From Bacteroidota bacterium (GTDB lineage: Bacteria > Bacteroidota > Bacteroidia > Chitinophagales > Chitinophagaceae), in NCBI GenBank assembly GCA_023386855.1, contig JAEWIW010000167.1, forward strand, positions 1-8,427: a stretch of DNA of 8,427 bases, read 5' to 3'. Shown here one piece after another: positions 1-7,493 of this stretch. The notes under the pieces are model-generated. The model saw only the letters and a program-made list of their open reading frames with translations, did not search any database and was not told where the DNA came from. The first letter of the stretch is position 1. Each line of letters opens with the position of its first letter. Position numbers and translations under genes: made by a program.

Positions 1-465
1 GGGCTGGTGCATCATTACACGGCTGTGCTTCAGTGCGGTTCTTTTACCGGTAGTGCCCGCAGCCAGTAATACTGATCCCATTGATGCAGCCATACCTATA
101 CAGATGGTGGCCACATCGGGAGTGATATATTGCATGGTATCATAAACGCCAAGGCCGGAGTAAACACTTCCGCCGGGTGAGTTGATATACATCTGGATAT
201 CGCGGGTCCTGTCGGTACTTTCCAAAAATAAAAGCTGGGCTGTAACGATATTCGCTACTTCATCATTGATGGGGTAGCCAAGAAAAATGATGCGGTCCAT
301 CATCAGCCGGCTGTAAACATCCATTACAGCAACATTCATGGGCCTTTCTTCAATAATATTCGGGGTGAGATTCGTTACCTGGTGCTTCGTGTATGCGTCA
401 AGGGTATTGGACGACAAACCCCTGTGTTTCACAGCATACTGTTCAAATTCCTTTTGAAAGTTCAT
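1..465 (-). CDS. clpP: ATP-dependent Clp protease proteolytic subunit ClpP (C-terminal part cut by window edge)
   Basis: ClpP is the serine peptidase of the cytoplasmic Clp protease; it forms a double heptameric barrel fed with unfolded substrates by an AAA+ ATPase such as ClpX. The first 155 residues are visible, starting from the ATG at 465. Family landmarks are the [23 protein letters not shown] stretch split around residues 41-63, the oxyanion-loop motif NSPGGS (95-100), GMAASMGS (124-131) with the nucleophile Ser128, and VMMHQP (150-155) with the catalytic His153. The Ser-His spacing of 25 matches E. coli ClpP (Ser111/His136 in precursor numbering). The catalytic Asp and the handle helix end lie beyond the window. 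tig lies upstream on the same strand, as in many bacteria, but a terminator separates the two genes. Identification is very secure. Confidence 0.96.
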   Translation of the reverse strand, partial: MNFQKEFEQYAVKHRGLSSNTLDAYTKHQVTNLTPNIIEERPMNVAVMDVYSRLMMDRIIFLGYPINDEVANIVTAQLLFLESTDRTRDIQMYINSPGGSVYSGLGVYDTMQYITPDVATICIGMAASMGSVLLAAGTTGKRTALKHSRVMMHQP

Positions 466-504
466 ATTGGTGATTTTCAATTTTATACTAGTGGAAGATA
501 CTAC

Positions 505-536
505 CAAATCTCTGTCCAAACACAAAAACTGACAAA
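505..536 (-). promoter_or_regulatory. Candidate clpP promoter (Bacteroidota type, weak match)
   Basis: On the minus strand, TTTG (536-533) is followed after 20 nt by GAGATTTG (512-505), one base off the TAnnTTTG -7 consensus. The start point would be about 35 nt upstream of the clpP ATG. It lies downstream of the tig terminator, where an independent clpP promoter is needed. The match is imperfect and the call is inference. Confidence 0.3.
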
Positions 537-577
537 AAAGCGGTAAGGTCTTCGATTAATCCCTCTGTGTAGCCTAT

Positions 578-608
578 AAAAAAAGCTGCCGAAGCGGCAG
601 CCTTTTTT
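578..608 (-). terminator. Intrinsic terminator downstream of tig
   Basis: A perfect 7-bp GC-rich stem, GCTGCCG (585-591) with CGGCAGC (595-601) around a 3-nt loop, is flanked by seven A (578-584) on one side and six T (603-608) on the other. Read on the minus strand, the stem is followed directly by a T7 tract, as expected at the end of the tig transcript. The symmetry means it could also stop transcription in the plus direction. Confidence 0.78.
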
Positions 609-770
609 GGAGTATGATAAAAACGACTCCTGCAGGTCGTGAATTCTCATTAAAACGAATTCTGATGATCATTGAATTCTCATTAAAACGAATTCTGATG
701 ATTGTTGAATTCTCATTAAAACGAATTCTGATGATTGTTGAATTCTTTTAAAAACGACTTCTGCGGATCG
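609..770. repeat. 33-bp tandem repeat array in the tig 3' region
   Basis: Three adjacent 33-bp units run 641-673, 674-706 and 707-739. Units 2 and 3 are identical and unit 1 differs only at two bases near its end. Degenerate copies flank them (about 609-640 and 740-770). The core ACGA(A/C)T(T/C)CTG begins at 623, 655, 688, 721 and 754, giving spacings of 32, 33, 33 and 33. Each intact unit has two GAATTC hexamers 10 bp apart. Each can also form an imperfect hairpin (647-668, 680-701, 713-734) that presents a UUCG loop on the minus, tig-sense strand. The array fills the space between the tig stop codon and its terminator, so it would be transcribed as tig 3' UTR. The units abut without spacers, so this is not CRISPR. 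On the plus strand a 45-codon frame (614-751) runs through the array. Together with the terminator and the clpP promoter region, this accounts for the 306-bp gene-free stretch 466-771. Confidence 0.88.
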
Positions 771-771
771 A

Positions 772-2142
772 TTAGTGTTCGTGCTGGTGTGCCTGCAGAA
801 CCTTGTTGAATTCTTCAACGCTCACCTGTTTTTCCTCGGGTTGAACCTTGGTTTCTGCCCACTGGAACACTTTATCAGTTTGTATCCTGAAGTAAGCATC
901 TTCAAAAAATTTCTTATCCTGCATCATCTTGTTCACGTAATCGTTAATCCATTGCTGGTCGTCGCCGAAATTCGACATTCCCATATAGCTGAACAACTGG
1001 TTCTTTGCGAATTCCTTTAATTCATCAGCCTGCACATCGATATTCTCATCGCGGATGATGCGGTCAGTGATCAGGCTCCACTTCAATTGATTCTTAAAGT
1101 GAGGATATTCCTGCTCTGCTTCTTCGGCCGACTTTTGCTTTTCACCATTGAACTGGATCCAGCGTTTCAGGAATTCTGCAGGAAGTTCGATATCGGTTTT
1201 CTCCAACAGGATATGATACAGTTCATGCTGCAGGTGATGCTTTGCCTGGTGATCAAACTGTGAAGCGATCTCTTCTTTTACGGTATTGCGGAAGTCTTCT
1301 TCAGACTGGATATCCTTATTGGGGAATGCCGCTTTATAGAATGAATCTTCAAACCCGGCTTTTTCTACCAGTCCAACCTTGGTGATGTGCATATTGAACT
1401 GCTTTTGGGCAGCTTCTTCTTCACTGAGCCCGAGGTCTTCTAAAACCCATGACTTCTCCTTTCCTTCAAAAGCCTCATCCAGCTTAACCTCTACAACATC
1501 ATTATTTTTCTTCCCGATCAGTTGGGGGCGGAAAGATTCAGCAAAATATTTTACCAGCAGGGAGTTGTCTTTGCGCAATCCTTCCGCTACTTCATTTCCT
1601 GCTCCATCGGTTTCAACAAAGGTTACATTAAGCACATTGTCATCGCCGGTTACTTCTTCAGGGTCGGTCATTTTTCCATGACGCAACTGCAGGCGTTCCA
1701 CTTCTTCATTCACCATTTCATCGGTAACCTGCACTTTATATAAAGGAGGATGCTGTTGTGAAAGATCCACCAGTTCAAAAGATGGCTTCAGTCCAACTTC
1801 AAATTCAAAGGTATATTCAACAGGGTTGTTCAGATCTATCTGCCTGGCATCATTTTCAGGTAATGGCAGCGGTTGGCCAAAGATCTCCAGTTTTTCACTG
1901 GTCATATACTGGGTAAGTTCCTTTTCAATGGAGCGCAGAACTTCTTCGGTGAAAACTGACTGGCCATGCATTTTACGGATCATACCTGTAGGTACCATTC
2001 CCTTCCGGAAACCGGGGATATTCGCACTCTTGCTGTAATTTTTCAGCGATTTTTCAAAAGAAGAAAGGTAATCTTCCTTATTAACCTTAACGGTTATCTT
2101 ATCATTCAGTAACCCAATATTTTCCCTTGTTACTGTTGCCAT
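772..2142 (-). CDS. tig: Trigger factor, ribosome-associated chaperone
   Basis: Trigger factor docks at the ribosomal exit tunnel and shields nascent chains; the family also has a peptidyl-prolyl isomerase domain. The product is 456 residues, close to the family norm. The N-terminal ribosome-binding domain (about 1-120) carries the signature loop GFRKGMVP (44-51), matching the GFRxGxxP motif that contacts the ribosome. A middle FKBP-like domain (about 155-260) is divergent and carries an acidic and Ala-rich insertion near 226-248, so isomerase activity is uncertain. A helical SurA-like C-terminal chaperone region (about 265-440) follows. The tail AHQHEH (451-456) is His-rich. The ATG start is supported by the fit of the N-terminus; no clear Shine-Dalgarno site is seen. 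It has a strong upstream promoter match, a structured leader of about 90 nt, and its own terminator. Confidence 0.97.
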   Translation of the reverse strand: MATVTRENIGLLNDKITVKVNKEDYLSSFEKSLKNYSKSANIPGFRKGMVPTGMIRKMHGQSVFTEEVLRSIEKELTQYMTSEKLEIFGQPLPLPENDARQIDLNNPVEYTFEFEVGLKPSFELVDLSQQHPPLYKVQVTDEMVNEEVERLQLRHGKMTDPEEVTGDDNVLNVTFVETDGAGNEVAEGLRKDNSLLVKYFAESFRPQLIGKKNNDVVEVKLDEAFEGKEKSWVLEDLGLSEEEAAQKQFNMHITKVGLVEKAGFEDSFYKAAFPNKDIQSEEDFRNTVKEEIASQFDHQAKHHLQHELYHILLEKTDIELPAEFLKRWIQFNGEKQKSAEEAEQEYPHFKNQLKWSLITDRIIRDENIDVQADELKEFAKNQLFSYMGMSNFGDDQQWINDYVNKMMQDKKFFEDAYFRIQTDKVFQWAETKVQPEEKQVSVEEFNKVLQAHQHEH

Positions 2143-2171
2143 AATTGATCTGGTTTTTTAAAGTGATTCTT

Positions 2172-2230
2172 GAGCCGATAAATGGCGGCAGGTTGCCCTG
2201 CCTCTAATACAGGAGTCGGCCTCATCCTGT
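2172..2230 (-). promoter_or_regulatory. Structured 5' leader of tig (hairpins with possible pseudoknot)
   Basis: In the minus-strand transcript, starting only a few nt after the predicted start point, ACAGGA (2230-2225) can pair with UCCUGU (2214-2209), leaving a 10-nt loop. A second hairpin, GGCAGG with CCUGCC (2202-2197 and 2192-2187), has a GCAA (GNRA) tetraloop. The loop of the first hairpin, GAGGCCGA (2223-2216), can pair with UCGGCUC (2178-2172) through 7 bp with one bulge. That pairing would enclose the GNRA hairpin and, if both form, make a pseudoknot. The complementarity is seen directly; folding and any regulatory role are inference. I do not recognise a known riboswitch class. Confidence 0.38.
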
Positions 2231-2240
2231 TTTAGGGGTG

Positions 2241-2274
2241 CAAAGGTAGTGGTATTCGGTAAAAGCAGGGAAAA
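2241..2274 (-). promoter_or_regulatory. tig promoter, Bacteroidota type
   Basis: The minus strand carries TACCTTTG (2248-2241), an exact match to the phylum's TAnnTTTG -7 element. A T-rich -33-like TTTT (2274-2271) lies 22 nt upstream. The start point would be near 2235, giving a leader of about 90 nt. Confidence 0.6.
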
Positions 2275-2292
2275 TATTAGTATAAAGCTTTA

Positions 2293-3108
2293 TTAATCAT
2301 GAAGGGCAAGCATGGGAACCCTTGTTTCATAAGCCATGGCTGCCGTTTGACTTCGGTTGAACAGTCTTTCAATAAAGCCGTGTCGGTGGGCCAGCATTAC
2401 CAGCAGGTCCGTATCATGTGCTTCCATATATTCAACAATGCCGTGTTTGACATTGCTGTCGGAAACTTTTACAAATTCATGGTTAATACCCTGTAACAGG
2501 CTGTCAGCCTGGTTTCTCCAGTCGAGCTCGTTTTCAGCATTGCCATTCTGGTCTTTTTCCACGTGCACGATATGAATGGAAGATCCAAACTGGGAGGCGA
2601 TCTCTTTCAGCGGTCCGAACGAATCGGTGCTGATTTCAAAATGCAGGTCTGAGGCAAAAGTGATATGGGCGATAGGCTTAAAGGCAGCTTCTTCCGGGAT
2701 AACCATCACGGGCGTTTTTACCTTCCTGATCAGGTTTACCGTTGTGCTTCCGATGAGTTTGTCGAGCCCGCCAACCCCTTTCATTCCCATTACCACCAGG
2801 TCTATCTTTCTTTCCTCGGTGAGGATCTTGATCTCATCACTGGGAATGCCAATCCTGACCAGCCATTCCACTTCAAGTCCATATTTCTGGTTCAGGGATT
2901 CCGCTTCTCTTTTGATCATCTGCTCGTTTTCCTTCTGCAGTTCATCAACAGTAACCATTACATAGGGCACTTCACTCACAGGGGTAGGTAGCATATAGGC
3001 ATGAAACAACAGCAATTTTGCTTTAAAGATCCTGGCCAGTTCGGCGGCATGTGCTGCAGCATTCTGGGCCTGGGCAGAAAAATCGGTGGGGATCAGAATT
3101 GTTTGCAT
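2293..3108 (-). CDS. Universal stress protein, tandem UspA domains
   Basis: This is a 271-residue cytoplasmic protein made of two fused UspA folds, a common architecture in Bacteroidota. Domain 1 (about 1-140) begins MQTILIPTDFS, the usual first strand with its Asp. It retains a nucleotide-binding signature, GMKG (108-111) followed by GS (120-121), close to G-2x-G-9x-G(S/T). Domain 2 (about 147-271) has a degenerate version in which AHRHGFIERLF (from 240) and RSQT (252-255) replace the glycines, so only the first half is likely to bind ATP. I chose the ATG at 3108 over the in-frame ATG at 3126: the typical domain start is at 3108, and a promoter-like element sits at 3128-3134, too close for the longer form. 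The exact stress role cannot be read from the sequence. No terminator is seen before the tig promoter. Confidence 0.93.
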   Translation of the reverse strand: MQTILIPTDFSAQAQNAAAHAAELARIFKAKLLLFHAYMLPTPVSEVPYVMVTVDELQKENEQMIKREAESLNQKYGLEVEWLVRIGIPSDEIKILTEERKIDLVVMGMKGVGGLDKLIGSTTVNLIRKVKTPVMVIPEEAAFKPIAHITFASDLHFEISTDSFGPLKEIASQFGSSIHIVHVEKDQNGNAENELDWRNQADSLLQGINHEFVKVSDSNVKHGIVEYMEAHDTDLLVMLAHRHGFIERLFNRSQTAAMAYETRVPMLALHD

Positions 3109-3127
3109 AAAACCTGTGATTTTCATA

Positions 3128-3134
3128 CAAATTA
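3128..3134 (-). promoter_or_regulatory. Weak candidate -7 element for usp
   Basis: The minus strand reads TAATTTG, one base shorter than TAnnTTTG. No good -33 element lies at the usual distance; the nearest T tract belongs to the tRNA terminator. It is listed because it bears on the start codon choice for usp. Confidence 0.25.
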
Positions 3135-3159
3135 TGAAAGAAATTGCAATTGCCGTATG

Positions 3160-3193
3160 AAAAAATAAAGCCTTCCCGGATCAGGAAGGCTTT
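3160..3193 (-). terminator. Intrinsic terminator after tRNA-Leu
   Basis: A perfect 10-bp inverted repeat, AAAGCCTTCC (3167-3176) and GGAAGGCTTT (3184-3193), encloses a 7-nt loop. On the minus strand it is followed by TTTATTTTTT (3169-3160, overlapping the stem base). It starts 1 nt after the tRNA discriminator base, so it ends the tRNA transcript and separates it from usp. Confidence 0.82.
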
Positions 3194-3194
3194 G

Positions 3195-3276
3195 TGCGGA
3201 TGGAGGGACTCGAACCCCCATGCCTCGCGGCGCTAGATCCTAAGTCTAGTGCGTCTACCAATTTCGCCACATCCGC
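3195..3276 (-). tRNA. tRNA-Leu, anticodon UAG
   Basis: The 82-nt sequence folds as a class II tRNA. The acceptor stem is GCGGATG (3276-3270) with CATCCGC (3202-3196) and discriminator A at 3195. The D arm contains TTGGTAGA. The anticodon stem CTAGA/TCTAG encloses loop CTTAGGA, with anticodon TAG reading CUA/CUG. The variable arm is 13 nt with a short GCC/GGC stem, and the T arm carries TTCGAGT. CCA is not encoded (the sequence continues CAAAG). The length, the long variable region and the anticodon all agree on leucine. Confidence 0.96.
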
Positions 3277-3295
3277 TTTGCTTGCAGGTGGGCCG

Positions 3296-3327
3296 CAAAT
3301 GTAGGGGATTTATGATAATTATTGAAA
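3296..3327 (-). promoter_or_regulatory. tRNA-Leu promoter, Bacteroidota type
   Basis: The minus strand has TACATTTG (3303-3296), an exact TAnnTTTG match, with TTTC (3327-3324) 20 nt upstream as a -33-like element. Transcription would start close to 3290, about 15 nt before the mature tRNA 5' end. The -33 position overlaps that of the divergent rel promoter. Confidence 0.55.
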
Positions 3328-3351
3328 CTTGATTCTTTTCCGGTAAATTCG
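3322..3351 (+). promoter_or_regulatory. Candidate rel promoter next to the start codon
   Basis: TTG (3322-3324) is followed after 19 nt by TAAATTCG (3344-3351), one mismatch from TAnnTTTG. The rel ATG begins only 6 nt downstream, so the mRNA would be leaderless or nearly so. The imperfect -7 element keeps confidence moderate. Confidence 0.4.
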
Positions 3352-3357
3352 TTTTGT

Positions 3358-5583
3358 ATGGAGAATGTTGCAGCGTTGCCGAAATACAACCTGAATGAAG
3401 AACAGGAAAAGAAGCTGATACTTAGGGAATACCGCGCACTACTGCGTTCGCTTAAGCCCAAACTGAAACCCGGTGATAAGGAACTGGTCAGAACTTCCTT
3501 TGAAATGGCAGCCGATGCCCACAAAACCACCCGCCGGAAAAGCGGCGAACCCTATATCCTTCATCCTCTTGCCGTTGCCAGGATCTGCGTGGAAGAGATC
3601 GGCCTTGGTGTACGTTCTACCATTTGCGCCCTGCTTCACGATACCGTTGAAGATACCGATATCACCCTCGATGTAATTGAAAGAAATTTTGGAAACGAAA
3701 TAGCCCGGATCGTTGACGGCCTCACCAAGATCGCCAATGTCATCGATGTGAGCGGTTCACAGCAGGCTGAAAATTTTAAAAAGATCCTGCTTACCCTTAC
3801 CGATGATCCCAGGGTGATCCTTATCAAGCTGGCCGACAGGCTGCATAACATGCGCACCATGGACAGCATGAAGCGGGAAAAGCAGCTGAAGATATCTTCC
3901 GAAACCGTTTATGTTTATGCTCCCCTGGCCCACCGGATGGGATTATACAATATCAAGACCGAAATGGAAGATCTTTCCATGAAATATCTTGAGCCGGAAG
4001 CCTACCGCGAGATCGCCCGCAAACTGGCAGAGACCAGGAGGGAAAGAACAAGGTATATCAATGAATTCATTAAGCCTATCAGGGAGAAACTGGAAAAAGG
4101 CCATTTTCGTGCTGAGATCTATGGCCGGCCCAAGAGTATTCATTCCATCTGGAATAAAATGCGAAAGAAAGGCGTTGCCTTTGAAGAAGTGTATGACCTT
4201 TTTGCCATCCGGGTGATCCTTGATTCGCCCACTGAAAGAGAAAAAGAAGATTGCTGGAAGGTGTACAGTTTTATCACCGATGAATATACCCCCGCTCCCG
4301 AAAGGCTGCGCGACTGGCTGAGTAACCCTAAATCAAACGGGTACGAAGCCCTGCATACCACCGTAATGGGCCCGCAGGGTAAGTGGGTGGAAGTGCAGAT
4401 CAGGACAAAAAGGATGAACGAGATCGCCGAAAAAGGTCTTGCCGCACACTGGAAATACAAGGAAGGAACTTCAGATGAAAACCGCTTTGATAAATGGTTC
4501 CAGCAGATCCGCGAAATGCTTACCAGCCAGGATACGGATTCGGTCGATTTTCTCCACGATTTTAAAACCAGTTTTCTTACCGAGGAGATATATGTATACA
4601 CGCCTAAGGGTGATGTGAAAATGCTGCCCCTGGGCTCTTCAGCACTTGACTTTGCTTTTTCAATCCATAGTGCCGTTGGATCAAAATGTATTGGTGCCAA
4701 GGTTAACCATAAGCTGGTTCCTATCAGTCATAAATTGCGCAGTGGCGACCAGGTGGAGATCATTACTTCTGGTAAACAAAAACCCAACGACGATTGGTTG
4801 AACCTGGTGGTGACCGCCAAAGCCAAGAGCAAGATCAAGGATGCCCTGAAGGAAGAGAAAAGAAGAATTGCCGATGAAGGAAAATATGTAGTTCAGCGAA
4901 AGCTTGAAAATATCGGTGCAGCCTTTAACCTTAATAATGCCGAGATCCTTGCGGCATATTATAAGCTTCAATCACCCCTCGACCTGTATTACCAGGTGGC
5001 CATCAAGAATATTGACCTGAAGGAACTAAAGGAATTCCATGTAACAGGTGATAAACTGGAAGCGCCAAAGCCCAAGCCGGTAGTGCAGGAGATTAAGCCT
5101 GAAACGCCATCCATTCCTAAAAAAGATGCCGAGCTGATCATATTCGGAGAAAGCAGCGACCGAATTGTTTATAATCTTGCCAATTGCTGCAAACCTATTC
5201 CGGGCGATGATGTATTTGGTTTTGTAACTACGGGAAAAGGACTGACCATTCATCGTACCAACTGTCCAAATGCTGCTAAATTGCTGGCCAATTATGGTCA
5301 CAGGGTGGTCAAAACCAAGTGGGCTAAGAACAAGGAGATCAGTTTTCTTACCGGTCTCAAGATCGTGGGCCTCGATGATGTGGGCGTAATTCATAAGATC
5401 ACCAACCTCATTTCGGGTGAAATGCGGATCAATATCAATGCCATGACCATCGAAGCCAGGGAAGGACTGTTCTTTGGTAATGTAAAAGTTTACGTGCATG
5501 ATAAGGAAGAACTGGAAGACCTGGTACAACACCTGAAAAAATTGCCGGGAATTGAAACGGTCGATCGATATGATACTGAATAG
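3358..5583 (+). CDS. rel: Bifunctional (p)ppGpp synthetase/hydrolase (RelA/SpoT family, Rel)
   Basis: This enzyme makes (p)ppGpp from ATP and GTP/GDP during starvation and hydrolyses it otherwise, setting the stringent response. The product is 741 residues, typical of full-length Rel. The HD hydrolase domain is complete: His69 (ILHP), His94-Asp95 and Glu98-Asp99 (LLHDTVED), and Asp160 (ADRLHNM). The synthetase domain shows GRPKSIHSIWNKM (256-268), YDLFAIRVI (Asp280), SNGYEALHT (326-334) and Glu345 in VEVQIRT. A TGS domain (about 411-471), a helical region and a Pro/Lys linker (about 568-590) follow. Next come a zinc-finger-like CC domain (Cys610, Cys611, His632, Cys636) and a C-terminal ACT domain (about 664-741). 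Intact residues in both catalytic halves predict a bifunctional enzyme. I chose the ATG at 3358; the frame extends to a TTG at 3322, but that lies at or upstream of the predicted promoter. No terminator is seen before purA. Confidence 0.96.
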   Translation: MENVAALPKYNLNEEQEKKLILREYRALLRSLKPKLKPGDKELVRTSFEMAADAHKTTRRKSGEPYILHPLAVARICVEEIGLGVRSTICALLHDTVEDTDITLDVIERNFGNEIARIVDGLTKIANVIDVSGSQQAENFKKILLTLTDDPRVILIKLADRLHNMRTMDSMKREKQLKISSETVYVYAPLAHRMGLYNIKTEMEDLSMKYLEPEAYREIARKLAETRRERTRYINEFIKPIREKLEKGHFRAEIYGRPKSIHSIWNKMRKKGVAFEEVYDLFAIRVILDSPTEREKEDCWKVYSFITDEYTPAPERLRDWLSNPKSNGYEALHTTVMGPQGKWVEVQIRTKRMNEIAEKGLAAHWKYKEGTSDENRFDKWFQQIREMLTSQDTDSVDFLHDFKTSFLTEEIYVYTPKGDVKMLPLGSSALDFAFSIHSAVGSKCIGAKVNHKLVPISHKLRSGDQVEIITSGKQKPNDDWLNLVVTAKAKSKIKDALKEEKRRIADEGKYVVQRKLENIGAAFNLNNAEILAAYYKLQSPLDLYYQVAIKNIDLKELKEFHVTGDKLEAPKPKPVVQEIKPETPSIPKKDAELIIFGESSDRIVYNLANCCKPIPGDDVFGFVTTGKGLTIHRTNCPNAAKLLANYGHRVVKTKWAKNKEISFLTGLKIVGLDDVGVIHKITNLISGEMRININAMTIEAREGLFFGNVKVYVHDKEELEDLVQHLKKLPGIETVDRYDTE

Positions 5584-5622
5584 AGGGACCGAAGCCTTTC
5601 TATCCAAATGTTTCAAATCTCC

Positions 5623-5651
5623 TTTTTTACAAATTAGTATTCCTATTTTTG
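5623..5651 (+). promoter_or_regulatory. purA promoter, Bacteroidota type
   Basis: TATTTTTG (5644-5651) matches TAnnTTTG exactly, and a T6 tract (5623-5628) provides a -33-like element about 17 nt upstream. The start would be near 5657, leaving a leader of about 28 nt. purA can thus be transcribed independently of rel, although read-through is possible because no terminator lies between them. Confidence 0.5.
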
Positions 5652-5663
5652 CTGCCTCTTTAA

Positions 5664-6953
<1,290 letters not shown>

Positions 6954-7052
6954 TGCAGTTTTTAAATAGGGATTTTTATTCGAAAAAAAAATTTTTAAAA
7001 GTTTGGCGAATTGAAAATTCCATTGAAATTTACACTCCAATCGTATCAGATT

Positions 7053-7493
7053 ATGGCAGCAAAATCAGATAAAACCAATAACGGAAAATCAGCTCCCAAG
7101 GCTACAGAGGGAGCTCCAAAAAAAGCATCATCCAAACCTAAGAAGCAACTCGAGGAGGATGATGAAGATTTGGACCAGGATGATGAAGTGGAAACTACAT
7201 CTTCTAAGAAGCCTGTTGCTTCATCAAAAAAGAAAACGTCATCTGATGATGAAGATGAAGAAGATGAACTGGAAGATGATGAACTGGATGATTGGGAAAA
7301 ACCAGAAGAAGAAGATAGCTGGGATCCTGATTTTGAAGAGTTCGATCTACCAAAATCAAAAGCAAAGAAGAGTACGGGAACTTCCAAGAAAGCTGGAAAG
7401 GAAGAAGATGAAGATCTTGGATTTGATGATGAATTCAAAGACATGGATCTGTTTAATGATTCCGGCTTTGATGATGAGGAAGATGATTATTAA
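7053..7493 (+). CDS. Acidic/basic block low-complexity protein of unknown function
   Basis: I do not recognise a family. The 146-residue product is a polyampholyte: 54 Asp/Glu (37%) and 23 Lys, with no Arg, Cys, His or Ile. Charge is segregated. Lys/Ser/Ala/Pro-rich blocks at 4-31, 52-61 and 101-116 alternate with acidic blocks at 33-47, 65-99 and 117-146. Aromatic residues occur only in or beside the acidic parts: Trp81, Trp90, FEEF (94-97), and a C-terminal pair of GFDDE motifs (123-127, 138-142) ending in DDY. There is no signal peptide or membrane segment, and it is probably disordered and cytoplasmic. The ATG at 7053 is preferred to an upstream in-frame TTG (7011) because the segment between is AT-rich, non-repetitive and leader-like. 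The 99 bp after purA contain an A9T5 tract but no clear promoter or terminator. Nucleic-acid mimicry or chaperoning of basic proteins is possible but unsupported. Confidence 0.8.
   Translation: MAAKSDKTNNGKSAPKATEGAPKKASSKPKKQLEEDDEDLDQDDEVETTSSKKPVASSKKKTSSDDEDEEDELEDDELDDWEKPEEEDSWDPDFEEFDLPKSKAKKSTGTSKKAGKEEDEDLGFDDEFKDMDLFNDSGFDDEEDDY

Noticed and set aside
641..739. Regular repeats suggesting a CRISPR array
   Set aside because: The units are directly adjacent with no variable spacers, and no cas-like gene is present in the window.
2282..2293. Perfect 12-bp palindrome ATAAAGCTTTAT at the end of usp
   Set aside because: It is AT-rich, has no loop or T tract and is too weak for a terminator; probably chance or, at most, a minor site.
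3109..3126. Longer universal stress protein beginning at the ATG at 3126
   Set aside because: The Usp fold starts at the Met encoded at 3108, and the upstream ATG is within 2 nt of a -7-like element.
3322..3357. N-terminal extension of Rel from a TTG start
   Set aside because: The 12 extra residues overlap the predicted promoter, and the ATG at 3358 gives a normal Rel N-terminus.
7011..7052. N-terminal extension of the acidic protein from a TTG start
   Set aside because: The added residues differ in composition from the rest and fall in AT-rich leader-like sequence; the ATG at 7053 is better.
6954..7052. A9T5 tract after purA as a terminator or promoter
   Set aside because: There is no GC stem for termination, and the nearby TTTG (7002-7005) has no matching -7 element at the right distance.
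7046..7444. Long minus-strand frame rich in serine opposite the acidic gene
   Set aside because: It is the antisense of GAT/GAA-rich codons and lacks any independent support; the plus-strand frame has the better start and sits in line with purA and pabB.
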